The notes below the pieces were generated by a model. It had not been told where the DNA came from, ran no database searches, and worked only from the letters and a program-made list of their open reading frames with translations. This document shows positions 7,963-17,425 of a DNA stretch of 64,000 nucleotides, in pieces (position 1 is the stretch's first letter; each line of letters starts with the position of its first letter). The position numbers were made by a program, and so were the translations under genes. Location of the stretch: assembly GCF_001661595.2 (NCBI RefSeq), contig NZ_LYPF02000012.1, positions 179,870 through 243,869 of the forward strand. The letters are read 5' to 3'. Source of the DNA: Crocinitomix algicola (GTDB lineage: Bacteria; Bacteroidota; Bacteroidia; Flavobacteriales_D; Crocinitomicaceae).

Positions 7963-8313
7963 ATGAAATATATCGTTGTATTTTTTATCTTTTTAATTCT
8001 TGGAGCTTCAACTTATGCTCAAGAAATTAAAGAAGTAAAACCATTTCCGGAAACTTGCTACTCGGTAGATAAAAAGGTGAGTAAGTCGAAAGAAAACGCG
8101 CGGTTTTTACCGTTGATGTTATGTTTTATGCAGGATTATCAGTTTGTAGTTTACAACGAAGATGGTAAAATCATATTTGAAACCACAGATGTAAACGTTG
8201 GATGGATGCTAAAAGATGTAGAGCCAGGTCATTATAAATGGATGATAAAAGGAGAGACCGAGGGCGTTAAATTTAGCATGCTCACCCGGAGTTCTGTTGA
8301 AATTACTGAGTAA
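7963..8313 (+). CDS. Small secreted protein B of a tandem pair
   Basis: This product is also exactly 116 residues with a signal peptide ending near TYAQ. It shares the order of features with the gene before it: PETCYS against PESCVS near residue 30, then YQFVVYNEDGKIIFET, a W, and P-G-H-Y-K-W. The two are clearly a duplication that has diverged. The gene ends 7 bases before the convergent SDR gene, with no terminator visible between them. Function unknown. Confidence 0.75.
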   Translation: MKYIVVFFIFLILGASTYAQEIKEVKPFPETCYSVDKKVSKSKENARFLPLMLCFMQDYQFVVYNEDGKIIFETTDVNVGWMLKDVEPGHYKWMIKGETEGVKFSMLTRSSVEITE

Positions 8314-8320
8314 TTTAACC

Positions 8321-9079
8321 TTATTTTCGGTGTATCATATAACTGTTGGCTTGGGCTAGTGAAGTTACCACAAGATCGTTGATGCATAAATGGTTCGGCA
8401 GTGTAGTAGAATAGTATATTAATTCTGCAATATCTTCAGCCAACATTGGTTGATATCCTTCATAAGCTTGATCAGCTTTCTTTTTATCACCATGGAATCG
8501 AACAGTTGAGAACTCTGTATCTGCAGCGCCAGGAGCAATTTGCGTAACTTTGATTCCTAAGGGTAGTAAATCGATTCGCATACCTTTTGTAATAGCATCT
8601 ACAGCATGTTTCGTAGCACAATAAACATTTCCATTGGGATAAACTTCTTTACCCGCGGTTGAGCCAATATTGATAATATGTCCTGCGGCATTTTCTTTCA
8701 TGAGTGGAATAATTGCGTTGGACACATAAAGTAAACCTTTGATATTTGTATCAATCATTTTATTCCAGTCATTTGTATCACCATCCTGAATTGGATCAAG
8801 GCCACTTGCCAATCCTGCATTATTTACCAAGACATCAATCTTTTTCCATTTTTCAGGCAGCGCATTAATGTGCGTATTGACTTCACTTTCGTTGCGCACA
8901 TCAAAATTCAAAGATATAACCTCAGTAGAAAACTCTTTTTTAAGATTAGCAGATAGTTCTAATAAACGATCATTTCGTCGTCCGGTAATTATAAGATTAT
9001 TCCCTTCTTTTGCGAAACGATAGGCAGCTGCTTTTCCGAACCCTGAAGTGGCTCCCGTAATAAAAATGATTTTCTTCAT
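8321..9079 (-). CDS. Short-chain dehydrogenase/reductase (YdfG-like)
   Basis: This is a classical SDR of 252 residues that uses NAD(P)H to oxidise or reduce a small hydroxyl or carbonyl substrate. The cofactor motif TGATSGFG is at residues 8-15, NNAG at 86-89, the catalytic serine at about 140 and YCATK at 153-157. It looks most like the serine 3-dehydrogenase / 3-hydroxy acid dehydrogenase (YdfG) group, but the substrate is inferred. The ATG fits the family start. A TAnnTTTG box lies only 4 bases upstream of it. Confidence 0.9.
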   Translation of the reverse strand: MKKIIFITGATSGFGKAAAYRFAKEGNNLIITGRRNDRLLELSANLKKEFSTEVISLNFDVRNESEVNTHINALPEKWKKIDVLVNNAGLASGLDPIQDGDTNDWNKMIDTNIKGLLYVSNAIIPLMKENAAGHIINIGSTAGKEVYPNGNVYCATKHAVDAITKGMRIDLLPLGIKVTQIAPGAADTEFSTVRFHGDKKKADQAYEGYQPMLAEDIAELIYYSTTLPNHLCINDLVVTSLAQANSYMIHRK

Positions 9080-9083
9080 TTAG

Positions 9084-9091
9084 CAAAAATA
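9084..9091 (-). promoter_or_regulatory. -7 box (TATTTTTG) abutting the SDR start codon
   Basis: Read on the minus strand this is TATTTTTG, a full match to the Bacteroidota -7 consensus TAnnTTTG. Only 4 bases lie between it and the ATG at 9077-9079, so the transcript would begin almost at the start codon. No clear -33 box is visible. Confidence 0.45.
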
Positions 9092-9208
9092 CACATTATT
9101 CGTTTGAATATTATTTGAAAAGTACGCATATATTCTGGCAGATTTTCAGGGAATAATTAATTTTAAGTCCTCGACATGGTGTTGAGTTATAATCATGAAA
9201 AAAGAATT

Positions 9209-9985
9209 ATGAGTTTAATTATTTCAGAAATAAAAGACGGTGTAGCAATACTTCGTTTAAATCGTCCAAAAGTATTTAATAGTTTTAACAAGGAAATGGC
9301 TTTAGCATTACAAAACGAGCTAGATGCTGCAGAAGAAAACGATAATATCCGTGCTATTTATATAATAGGGGAGGGCAAAGCTTTTTGTGCCGGCCAAGAC
9401 CTTCAAGAGGTTACTGATCCAAATGGACCAGAGTTAACTTCAATCGTGAAAGAACATTATAATCCAATCATTGAAAGAATAAGAAATATTGAGAAACCTA
9501 TTATTGGAGCGGTGAATGGTGTGGCTGCAGGAGCTGGTGCAAATATAGCCTTGGCATGTGATATTTGTGTTGCTACGGAAAGTGCAAGCTTTATTCAAGC
9601 TTTTAGTAAAATTGGGTTGATTCCAGATTCAGGCGGAACATTCTTTTTACCCCGTTTAGTTGGATTTCAAAAAGCGAGTGCTTTGATGATGTTAGGGGAC
9701 AAGGTTACAGCTAAGGAAGCGGAAGAGTTAAATATGATTTATAAAGTTTATTCTGATGAGACTTTTGAAGAGGAATCTCTAAAAATAGCATTGAAACTAG
9801 CGAAGATGCCTACTCGAGGTATTGGACTAACAAAGCGTGCATTAAATGTTTCTTTGATAAGTGATTTAACAACACAATTACAAACGGAAGAAGAACTACA
9901 AACTATTGCAGGAAAAACACATGACTATAATGAAGGAGTGGCGGCATTTCTAGATAAACGTAAACCAGAATTTAAAGGGAATTAA
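9209..9985 (+). CDS. paaG: Enoyl-CoA hydratase/isomerase, PaaG-like
   Basis: This crotonase-fold protein of 258 residues acts on acyl-CoA thioesters in the cytosol. Oxyanion-hole segments are CAGQDL and GAGANIALACD, and the IGLIPDSGGTFFLPR stretch is characteristic of PaaG, the phenylacetate-pathway 1,2-epoxyphenylacetyl-CoA isomerase. The frame extends to an ATG at 9176, but homologues begin at MSLIIS, so 9209 is preferred. A 3-hydroxyacyl-CoA dehydrogenase follows 3 bases later, which is the paaG-paaH order of phenylacetate degradation. The rest of the paa cluster is not in the window, so a general beta-oxidation role remains possible. Confidence 0.85.
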   Translation: MSLIISEIKDGVAILRLNRPKVFNSFNKEMALALQNELDAAEENDNIRAIYIIGEGKAFCAGQDLQEVTDPNGPELTSIVKEHYNPIIERIRNIEKPIIGAVNGVAAGAGANIALACDICVATESASFIQAFSKIGLIPDSGGTFFLPRLVGFQKASALMMLGDKVTAKEAEELNMIYKVYSDETFEEESLKIALKLAKMPTRGIGLTKRALNVSLISDLTTQLQTEEELQTIAGKTHDYNEGVAAFLDKRKPEFKGN

Positions 9986-9988
9986 ATT

Positions 9989-11149
9989 ATGATTAAAATA
10001 GGAGTTTTGGGTGCCGGATCTATGGGGTCTGGCATCGCACAAGTAGCCGCACAAGCTGGGCACCAAGTTGTATTAGTTGATAAGAATGAGGAGCAATTAG
10101 CAAATGCGAAAAGTAAATTAGCCAAAGTAATGGCCCGTTTGGTGGAGAAGGCAAAGTTAACAGCCGACGAAGCTGAGGCAATTCAGGCCCGCATTATGTA
10201 TGGTTCGAATATGGCCAATTTTAAAGGATGTGGAATGGTTATTGAGGCTATTGTTGAAAATTTAGCGATTAAGCAGCAGGTTTTTGCGGAGTTGGAAGGG
10301 TTATTGGATCAAGATGCGATTCTTGCTTCAAATACTTCCTCTTTATCAATTGCTTCGATTGCGGCGTCATGTAAAAACGCCGAACGCGTAATAGGTGTTC
10401 ATTTCTTTAATCCTGCGCCATTAATGCCTTTAGTTGAAATAATTCCGGCGGTACAAACCTCTGCTAAAATTTTGGCTGAGACTAAAGCGATGGTTGATTC
10501 ATGGAAAAAAGTGACTGTTGTTGCTAAAGATACCCCAGGATTTATTGTCAATAGGGTAGCACGTCCTTTTTATGGTGAAGCTTTGAAGATTTATGAGGAA
10601 GGCGTAGCAGATTTTGCAACGATAGATTGGGCCATGACAGCATTGGGAGGATTTAGAATGGGGCCATTTACATTAATGGATTATATCGGAAATGACATTA
10701 ATTACACGGTTACAGAAACAGTTTTTACAGCTTTTTATTTTGATCCTCGCTATCGACCGTCCTTTACTCAAAAACGACATGCTGAGGCAGGATGGTTTGG
10801 TAGGAAATCGGGAAGAGGGTATTATGATTATGCTGAAGACGCAGTAAAAGCAGAGCCGAATAAAAATGAAGTGCTGGGGAATCAGATTCTAAAGAGGATT
10901 CTTGTTTTATTAATTAATGAAGCGATTGATGCTGTATTTTTGAATATAGCTTCTGCAAAAGATGTTGATCTAGCGATGACAAAGGGTGTGAATTATCCGA
11001 AAGGATTATTAGCTTGGGCAAATGAGATAGGACTAGCAAATGTTTTATCCGCGTTGGATGAATTATATGATGAATATCGTGATGACAAGTATAGAGCAAG
11101 TGTTCTTTTAAGAAGAATGGTTAAGGCGGGTGAAAGTTTTGAATTATAG
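9989..11149 (+). CDS. paaH: 3-hydroxyacyl-CoA dehydrogenase, PaaH-like
   Basis: The 386-residue protein oxidises 3-hydroxyacyl-CoA with NAD. The Rossmann motif GAGSMGSG is at residues 8-15, followed by the SNTSSLSIASIA segment and the VHFFNPAPLMPLVEI region around the catalytic histidine. The C-terminal helical domain binds the acyl chain and is present once or slightly more; the E. coli PaaH is longer. It is 3 bases from the paaG-like gene and ends at a strong bidirectional terminator. Pathway assignment (phenylacetate against fatty acid or amino-acid oxidation) is inferred from this pairing. Confidence 0.88.
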   Translation: MIKIGVLGAGSMGSGIAQVAAQAGHQVVLVDKNEEQLANAKSKLAKVMARLVEKAKLTADEAEAIQARIMYGSNMANFKGCGMVIEAIVENLAIKQQVFAELEGLLDQDAILASNTSSLSIASIAASCKNAERVIGVHFFNPAPLMPLVEIIPAVQTSAKILAETKAMVDSWKKVTVVAKDTPGFIVNRVARPFYGEALKIYEEGVADFATIDWAMTALGGFRMGPFTLMDYIGNDINYTVTETVFTAFYFDPRYRPSFTQKRHAEAGWFGRKSGRGYYDYAEDAVKAEPNKNEVLGNQILKRILVLLINEAIDAVFLNIASAKDVDLAMTKGVNYPKGLLAWANEIGLANVLSALDELYDEYRDDKYRASVLLRRMVKAGESFEL

Positions 11150-11168
11150 TTTATAACAATACAGAAAT

Positions 11169-11202
11169 AAAAAAGGCGCTTTCAAACGAAAGCGCCTTTT
11201 TT
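11169..11202. terminator. Bidirectional terminator
   Basis: A perfect 15-base stem (aaaaaaggcgctttc with its complement) encloses a 4-base loop. The A run on one side and the T run on the other let it end both the plus-strand dehydrogenase transcript and the convergent minus-strand T9SS gene. Confidence 0.93.
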
Positions 11203-11218
11203 GATTAGCAATTTCTGC

Positions 11219-14200
11219 TTATTTCTTAATGAATTTAACAGTTTCGGTCATTGACTTAGAACTTAGTCTTAAAATATAAGTTCCAGTTGGTAATGCGTTT
11301 ACGTCAAAGTCAATTTTATTTGCTCCTGCAATTCTATCATTGGCTTTAATTTCATTAACAACCTGTCCATTTAAGTTGAAAATCTGTAATAATACATCTT
11401 CATTATTCGCTAAGTTGAATTCAACTGAACCAGTTTCAGAAACAGGGTTCGGATATAATTTAACATTTGCTACGAACTTTTCAGCTGTTAAATTATCGTT
11501 TTGTTCTGGAGTAGATAAAAATGCATCTGTACTCCAAATACCTCGTCCATGAGTTCCGATATAAATTTCTCCTGGTCTAAAGTTTCCTTCATTCCAAGTT
11601 CTCCAGTTTTGTTGCATGTCATACACCGGTGAATTTCCGAAATCACCACTTACATTATTCCAAGTACTTCCACCATCTTCTGTTGCGTATACACCAAACT
11701 CAGTTCCTACTACAATAACGTCAGAGTCATCACGATCTACAATTACTGCATAACATGGGATTCCTGATGCAGAAGCACCCTCACCAACACTAGGGAAGGC
11801 AGATAAAGTTGTAAATGTTGGTGAAACTCCAGTAGCATTTGTAGATCTTCTAACTTTACCAGATCCTCCAAAGTTACCTAAAGTAATTACTAGTAAATCT
11901 GGATCATCAATTGGTCCACTTGCGATTCCTGTAACAGGTCCAGGGAATGACCCCATTAATTCTAATTCAGTTACATGAGCGTTACCATCGTAATCAAAAA
12001 TAGTGTCAACACGCACATCGCCAACCATTGTAGGAGTTTCTGATACGCCTGTTGGTGAGTATACATCACCAAATCCAGTGAAACGGTATAAATCACCACC
12101 CCATGTTCCAATGAATAAATACTGACCATCTTTCGAGAACTCCATCGTAGCTACATCTCCTATAGGTTCACCATCTGAATTTTCAGTTTCCGCGTTTAAT
12201 ACTTTTATCCAACCTTGCGAATCAGCAGAAAAACGTAACGCATTTCTAGACATCCAAATTCCATTTAATACTCCATCATTTCTTCCGATATCAAGTGCAA
12301 ACCAAGATTGGTACTTGTCTTGTACGTAGATTGTATCCCACGCAACATTGAACACTCTTGTGTCTTCGCCCATATCAATAATAACACCTGGTTTATTAGG
12401 GTTAGAACCGTAATAATGCTCTGTTAATTCATACGATTCAACAACAATAGTGTCGTCAAGAACTGCACCTTCACCAATTAGTAAGAGTGAATCTCCAGCA
12501 GAGATAGATGGACCTCCAAAAATGTATTCCCATTCTCTATACCCTAAGTTAAAATCAGTACCAGTAATTGCATCTATTACCACGGTATCTTCACCAGTTA
12601 ATGAAGGGTCATAGTATAATGTATCGTCAAAATATAAATCAGTATCTGTGATATAATCAATTGTCATTTGTGATGTAGCAGAAGGCACCACTACAGTGTC
12701 ATCTGCTTCGTAGTTATCAGTTACAATAAAAGCAAGTGTATCACGAGACGCCTCGTCATTAGGATTCTCCCATAATTCGAAATTTGTAAAGAATTGTCCA
12801 CAACCTGATCCGTCAGTTCTACCAACACCACAACCCGATGGATTGTCACCAGGGTTTTCAAAATCGATTGGGTAAAACTCAGTAGAGTTAACCCCTCTAT
12901 CAGACGATCTGAAGACGTTAGAGTAGTAAACAGAACCGAACATTAGATTTCGGTTAATGAAAGAGATTTCAGCTGAAAAACCATCACCACCGCCAACTTC
13001 TTTGTGCTCTCTCCAAGTTGTTCCTGTATGGTAATTTGCTAAAGTTCCGTTGTCTTGTGTACCACCAATTACATCACCGTGTGCAGAAACACCAGTTGCG
13101 AAGAATTGAGTGACATTGTAACCCCTATTTGCAGGGTGGAAGGTAGGTGTTGCAGTTGTTGCATCATCTGAAAACGCTATACCACCATCATTACCAATGT
13201 ATAATTTATTTTCACTGTTCCAAACAAATTCGTGATTATCGGCATGAACATAGCTTGGATTAGTAGGATCTAAGAACCATTGCGAGATTTGATTCCAGTT
13301 ATCTGTAGTTGACCAAGAATAACAATCAATTCCTCCTAAAATAATTCGTTCAGGAGCTCCTGGAACAACTGTAATTATATTATCGTATAACCCTTGTCCT
13401 GATCCACCTGAAGTAAATGGTGAAAATCCGCCTGGTGTTCCAGTGTATGCAGGGGCAATTCTGTTCCATGTTAAACCGTTGTCCGGAGATCTCCAAATAC
13501 CTCTTAGTTGAGAAGCAGCAGCAGAAGCATAAACTCTATAATTTCCATCAACTTTTTCGTGTGAAATCGCAAACTCTATTCGACCAACACTGCTCATATT
13601 AATTTTCCCAGCTTCGTCAGATGCACCTGTTGCTGATACTTCGGTAAATGAAGCTCCTCCATTCGTAGATACACGAACAGAAATTGGTCCATCACCAACT
13701 GAGTGTCCAATGATTACATTCCCATCCTTTGAAATTGACAATGCATTACATGAACCTGAACCTGCAAATGCGTCAACATCCTCTAGTGATCCACCAGCAG
13801 TATACGTTTTAAGTCCTTGATTACATGCTATCCAAACCGTGTTTGACTCATCAGCACAAACGATTTCATTAATCCAATTGTAATTTTGAGAACCTTCAAC
13901 CAGTGTCCATGAACCATCGCTTTCAGAATGATAAATACCATATCCTCTTGCTCCAGTGTCATAAGCATTTTGTGAACCACCAGTAATTTCTTGTTGATGA
14001 CCAGTTGCTACATAAAATTTACCATCTGCAGTTTGGCACATTGATGAAATAGCAAGGTTATCTACAAAATTTTCAACCTTTTGCCATGTATTCCCACCAT
14101 TGAATGATTCGAATAAACCTCCTGATACAGATCCTGCATACATGTGGTTGTCATCAGCCTTATCAATAACAATGGCTCTTGTTCGACCTCCAATATTATC

Positions 14201-14485
14201 TGGCCCATGATCGCCCCAGTTAAAAGTTGCACGGTCTTTGTTTACCGAAGAGGCAAGAGCATAAGAACGAGTGTATTGTTCTTGTGTAAATTCGCCTTTC
14301 ATTCGTTTGTAAACTTCATAAGTTCCATCAATTAATGCTTGAGGGGCATCAAGATGAGAAGAAAGCCTTTGTTCATACTTCCCTTCAGAAGTGTCTGTTT
14401 TATAGGTAAATATACCTGCAGCTAACGCAATCGCAGGAATTGAACCAAGTAAGAGTGCTTTTTTATTCATATTATTTTTTTTCAT
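11219..14485 (-). CDS. Large secreted beta-propeller protein with T9SS type A sorting domain
   Basis: This 1,088-residue exported protein has a hydrophobic N-terminal segment (about residues 9-25). The bulk is a series of BNR/sortilin-like blades (repeats such as S-x-D-x-G-x-T-W: SFNGGNTWQKV, SPDNGLTWNR, TEDGGSTWNNV), so it likely forms one or two beta-propellers. A region of roughly residues 560-700 is less repetitive. The end is a type IX secretion sorting domain: KLYPNPVSETG, then LQIFNLNGQVV and a final LPTGTYILRL ... KFIKK. Export to the cell surface or medium is therefore predicted; the ligand or substrate is unknown. Met6 is an alternative start. Confidence 0.9.
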   Translation of the reverse strand: MKKNNMNKKALLLGSIPAIALAAGIFTYKTDTSEGKYEQRLSSHLDAPQALIDGTYEVYKRMKGEFTQEQYTRSYALASSVNKDRATFNWGDHGPDNIGGRTRAIVIDKADDNHMYAGSVSGGLFESFNGGNTWQKVENFVDNLAISSMCQTADGKFYVATGHQQEITGGSQNAYDTGARGYGIYHSESDGSWTLVEGSQNYNWINEIVCADESNTVWIACNQGLKTYTAGGSLEDVDAFAGSGSCNALSISKDGNVIIGHSVGDGPISVRVSTNGGASFTEVSATGASDEAGKINMSSVGRIEFAISHEKVDGNYRVYASAAASQLRGIWRSPDNGLTWNRIAPAYTGTPGGFSPFTSGGSGQGLYDNIITVVPGAPERIILGGIDCYSWSTTDNWNQISQWFLDPTNPSYVHADNHEFVWNSENKLYIGNDGGIAFSDDATTATPTFHPANRGYNVTQFFATGVSAHGDVIGGTQDNGTLANYHTGTTWREHKEVGGGDGFSAEISFINRNLMFGSVYYSNVFRSSDRGVNSTEFYPIDFENPGDNPSGCGVGRTDGSGCGQFFTNFELWENPNDEASRDTLAFIVTDNYEADDTVVVPSATSQMTIDYITDTDLYFDDTLYYDPSLTGEDTVVIDAITGTDFNLGYREWEYIFGGPSISAGDSLLLIGEGAVLDDTIVVESYELTEHYYGSNPNKPGVIIDMGEDTRVFNVAWDTIYVQDKYQSWFALDIGRNDGVLNGIWMSRNALRFSADSQGWIKVLNAETENSDGEPIGDVATMEFSKDGQYLFIGTWGGDLYRFTGFGDVYSPTGVSETPTMVGDVRVDTIFDYDGNAHVTELELMGSFPGPVTGIASGPIDDPDLLVITLGNFGGSGKVRRSTNATGVSPTFTTLSAFPSVGEGASASGIPCYAVIVDRDDSDVIVVGTEFGVYATEDGGSTWNNVSGDFGNSPVYDMQQNWRTWNEGNFRPGEIYIGTHGRGIWSTDAFLSTPEQNDNLTAEKFVANVKLYPNPVSETGSVEFNLANNEDVLLQIFNLNGQVVNEIKANDRIAGANKIDFDVNALPTGTYILRLSSKSMTETVKFIKK

Positions 14486-14757
14486 CTAAGCGCATTTTCA
14501 TCCGCACAATATACGACATAAATACTTAATAAGATAGATATCAATTGCCTTTTTTAATACACATCTATTCGTTTAAAATAATTAGTAGTAAAACAACAGA
14601 AAGCGAAAATTGTTTCAAATCATTTGTCCCTTTAATGGTTTAAACCGGTTAATTGATACAATCTTTGCGAATTTCTAGAAATAGATTGAATTTTCAAAAG
14701 AGGATTTAAGAAATTTCGAATGATTTTATACAGATCTAACAGTCTGAATAAGTGTTC
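14486..14757. other. Non-coding gap, no gene seen
   Basis: These 272 AT-rich bases lie between the lipA stop and the start of the T9SS gene. I see no reading frame of note and no RNA gene. A plus-strand string ending in atctttgcg (14661-14669) is one base away from a -7 box, but no plus-strand gene follows it. The promoter of the T9SS gene must lie near its start but no consensus is visible. Confidence 0.5.
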
Positions 14758-15624
14758 TTAAAAGATGTGTTTTTCGGCATGGTATGATGACCGTACAAGT
14801 GGACCACTTTCAACGAATTTAAAACCTTTTTTTAAGGCATATTCCCCAAATTCGTCGAATTTCTGAGGTGTTACAAATTCTGCAATTGGTAAATGGTTTG
14901 GTGTCGGTTGCAAGTATTGCCCCATCGTAATGATGTCACATCCAACGCTGCTTAAATCATCAATCGTTTCGTAAACTTCTTCATCGGTTTCACCTAGTCC
15001 GAGCATGATTCCAGATTTTGTTTTCATTCCCGCACGTTTTAAACGCATTAAAACTTCAAGACTTCGATCGTATTTGGCTTGAATTCGAACCTGTTTGGTT
15101 AGACGTCTTACAGTTTCTAAATTGTGCGAAACAACTTCCGGAGCAACATCTATGATGTTTTGTAAGTTTTGCCATTTACCACCAAAATCAGGGATGAGGG
15201 TTTCCATTGTAGTTCCGGGACTTTTGCGTCTGATTGATTTTACAGTTGCAGCCCAGATTTCTGAACCTCCATCAGGTAAGTCATCGCGATCTACAGAAGT
15301 GATAACGGCATGTTTTACTTCCATTAATTTAACAGATTGTGCAACTTTAGCTGGCTCAAAAATATCCGCCTCTAAAGGTTTACCAGTAGAAACTGCACAA
15401 AATCCACATGATCGTGTACAAATATTTCCAAGAATCATAAAGGTCGCTGTACCTTCACCCCAACATTCTCCCATGTTTGGGCAATTACCGCTTTCACAAA
15501 TAGTGTGTAATTTATGTTCATCAACCAATGAACGAACTTTTTTATAATTTTCACCAGTTGGTAATTTTACACGTAACCAATTTGGTTTTTTAATTCTGAT
15601 TTTTTCTTGAACAGTTGTTTCCAT
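14758..15624 (-). CDS. lipA: Lipoyl synthase
   Basis: LipA is a radical SAM enzyme that inserts two sulfurs into protein-bound octanoate to make lipoate. The auxiliary cluster cysteines are C43, C48 and C54 ([12 protein letters not shown]) and the radical SAM cluster is C69, C73 and C76 (CTRSCGFC). The C-terminal [12 protein letters not shown], with its conserved arginine-serine-serine, is present. At 288 residues it is full length. It is 6 bases downstream of the barrel-like gene in the same direction, a probable two-gene transcript, although no functional link is known. Confidence 0.97.
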   Translation of the reverse strand: METTVQEKIRIKKPNWLRVKLPTGENYKKVRSLVDEHKLHTICESGNCPNMGECWGEGTATFMILGNICTRSCGFCAVSTGKPLEADIFEPAKVAQSVKLMEVKHAVITSVDRDDLPDGGSEIWAATVKSIRRKSPGTTMETLIPDFGGKWQNLQNIIDVAPEVVSHNLETVRRLTKQVRIQAKYDRSLEVLMRLKRAGMKTKSGIMLGLGETDEEVYETIDDLSSVGCDIITMGQYLQPTPNHLPIAEFVTPQKFDEFGEYALKKGFKFVESGPLVRSSYHAEKHIF

Positions 15625-15630
15625 GTCTAC

Positions 15631-16371
15631 TTAATAGAGCTTTTGCCCAATATTGAATTGTAAATAAATTGAGGTAAAGAGATTCACTCCTGGGTTATTG
15701 TACAATAAATCCAACTCCTTGAGTGGATAATAATCAACCATAAGTCCTAATTCCCCTCCACTAATTTTGTCACTATCCTTTGCGAAATTAAATTCTACAC
15801 CTGTTTTAAAAAAGGCACCAAGATTAATTTTTGCTTCACCTAAACCTGTGGTCCATGGCGAACGGGATACGATATTTTCTGTATTGTGTATAGCCGGATT
15901 ATAACGTTCGTCTGAGGTTGTTGTTCCGCCTTTAAAAATTTTAAAATACACAGGTTTAACTAATCCTATTGATGGCCCAAGTTTCCACTTAAAAAGGATT
16001 TCAATTCCATTTTCTCTTTTCGATTCAAACAATATTCTTTTCCCTCCATACGTTGGTCTAAAAGCGACCAATGAATTAAGTTTTCCAAAATAATAGCCTC
16101 TTGAGCTACTTCCGTCGTTATAAATTTTAAATTCTTTAGGATGTCGAATATTGGTTGCGGTAAAGCCAAATGTATGACGGTATTTGTAATTTTTTTGAAT
16201 GCCAAATTCAAAGGCAAGTCCCCAACCTGTTGAGCCTGAATTTGCATTAAAGTTAACTCCAACAGAATAATCCTTTCTAAGCACTGTTCCACCCTCATCT
16301 TTATCATGCTCTTGACCAAAGGCGGAAAAAGATAGCAGGCAGACCAAAATATATGTATACTTTTGAATCAT
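15631..16371 (-). CDS. Outer-membrane beta-barrel-like hypothetical protein
   Basis: The 246-residue product has a signal peptide (residues 1-19, cut near SAFGQ). After a short polar linker it shows alternating strands rich in G, F, Y and N (GWGLAFEFGIQ, HTFGFTATNI, KINLGAFFKTGVEF, LFTSIYLQFNIGQKLY) that end at the C terminus with an aromatic strand, so an outer-membrane barrel is likely. The family is not recognised. A TAnnTTTG box lies 6 bases before the ATG, and lipA follows in the same direction. Confidence 0.75.
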   Translation of the reverse strand: MIQKYTYILVCLLSFSAFGQEHDKDEGGTVLRKDYSVGVNFNANSGSTGWGLAFEFGIQKNYKYRHTFGFTATNIRHPKEFKIYNDGSSSRGYYFGKLNSLVAFRPTYGGKRILFESKRENGIEILFKWKLGPSIGLVKPVYFKIFKGGTTTSDERYNPAIHNTENIVSRSPWTTGLGEAKINLGAFFKTGVEFNFAKDSDKISGGELGLMVDYYPLKELDLLYNNPGVNLFTSIYLQFNIGQKLY

Positions 16372-16377
16372 CTAGTA

Positions 16378-16412
16378 CAAATTTAGTGAAAACTAAGCTA
16401 GAAACATACAAA
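16378..16412 (-). promoter_or_regulatory. Promoter of the barrel gene/lipA: TTTG-N23-TAAATTTG
   Basis: On the minus strand a TTTG (16409-16412) is followed after 23 bases by TAAATTTG (16378-16385), matching the Bacteroidota -33/-7 pattern at the long end of allowed spacing. The -7 box is 6 bases from the ATG at 16371, so the leader would be almost absent. Confidence 0.5.
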
Positions 16413-16446
16413 AGAGAAAACATTCATTGATATAGCTTTTAAAATT

Positions 16447-16863
16447 ATGAAGATTACGTATAAAGGAGGTTTACGTGTTGAAGCATTGCACACAAAATCA
16501 AAAACAATAATCCATACAGATGCACCGGTTGATAATAACGGTAAAGGCGCTTCTTTTTCCCCTACAGATTTATTGGCATCTTCAGTAGTTTCATGTATTT
16601 TAACGATTGCAGGGATACATTACGAAAAGAAAGGAATAGCACTGAAAGAGATTAAATGTGATTTAAAGAAAATTATGACGGCTAATCCCCGTAGGGTGGG
16701 GGAGTTAAAAATGACATTTGACTTTGGAGAGAATAAGTTTAGGAAAAAGGATTTACAAATCTTTAAACAGATTGTGGAGACTTGCCCTGTGAGTCTAAGT
16801 TTGAGTAGTGATGTTCTGATTACAACAAATATTCCTTTACTCCTGAACCAAGTCGACGAATAG
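16447..16863 (+). CDS. OsmC/Ohr family protein
   Basis: The 138-residue protein is an OsmC-like peroxide-reducing enzyme. The two redox cysteines of the family are seen at C50 (SSVVSCILTIAG) and C113 (VETCPVS), separated by the expected distance. The cytosolic YhfA-like branch fits better than Ohr because there is no organic-peroxide signature beyond these residues. Its last 27 bases overlap the convergent cvpA gene's 3' end, an unusual but plausible tail-to-tail overlap. Confidence 0.9.
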   Translation: MKITYKGGLRVEALHTKSKTIIHTDAPVDNNGKGASFSPTDLLASSVVSCILTIAGIHYEKKGIALKEIKCDLKKIMTANPRRVGELKMTFDFGENKFRKKDLQIFKQIVETCPVSLSLSSDVLITTNIPLLLNQVDE

Positions 16864-17346
16864 ATCACTGTACCTCAATGCAGGAATAGCAGTTAAAGAA
16901 GTGTTTTTAATTGGGTGATAAAGAATCGAATCGGTCTTAAATTCTACGGGGATAAACTGACCTTTCTCGTCGTAAGACTCTAAAATGACTAGTGCAGCAC
17001 TAAGAATGAAGATCATCTTCGTTACCCCAAATACCAATCCTGTAAATTTATTAAGAGTACCAAGCGCCACCAGTTTCAGCGCTTTTTCAATCATTTTTCC
17101 TGAAAAATAAACCATTGCTCCAACCATAAGAAACGTCACGGTGAAAGCAATTGCCGGTAGATATTCGGAATCAATGCCGATATGTTCTTTTAGAATTTCG
17201 GCCATAAAATCAGAGAAGTGAATTCCAGCATAAATTCCAACAAGCAGAGCAAGTAAGGTGAACACTTCAATTACAAACCCTTTCTTAAAGCCTCTCCATG
17301 CACCTATAATGATAGGAATTATCAATAAAATGTCTAAATAATTCAT
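16837..17346 (-). CDS. CvpA family membrane protein
   Basis: The 169-residue integral membrane protein has four predicted membrane segments (about residues 2-22, 25-45, 63-83 and 100-120). The opening MNYLDILLIIPIIIGAWRGF followed by KKG matches the CvpA/colicin V production family. The function of CvpA is not firmly known, although it affects colicin V export and envelope properties in E. coli. A TAnnTTTG box ends 7 bases before the ATG. The 3' end overlaps the osmC gene. Confidence 0.9.
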   Translation of the reverse strand: MNYLDILLIIPIIIGAWRGFKKGFVIEVFTLLALLVGIYAGIHFSDFMAEILKEHIGIDSEYLPAIAFTVTFLMVGAMVYFSGKMIEKALKLVALGTLNKFTGLVFGVTKMIFILSAALVILESYDEKGQFIPVEFKTDSILYHPIKNTSLTAIPALRYSDLFVDLVQE

Positions 17347-17353
17347 GACAAGA

Positions 17354-17361
17354 CAAAAATA
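17354..17361 (-). promoter_or_regulatory. -7 box (TATTTTTG) near the cvpA start
   Basis: Minus-strand TATTTTTG matches TAnnTTTG and is 7 bases from the ATG at 17344-17346. No -33 box is evident at the usual distance. Confidence 0.4.
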
Positions 17362-17425
17362 ATTCAGAATTTTGCTTGATTAAATTTTACGAATTAATGT
17401 TTCGAACAAAAAACTGTTTATAGCG

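Noticed and set aside
14641..14757. Possible small RNA or promoter on the plus strand near 14660
   Set aside because: The box is one base short of the consensus, the -33 match has the wrong spacing and no gene follows.
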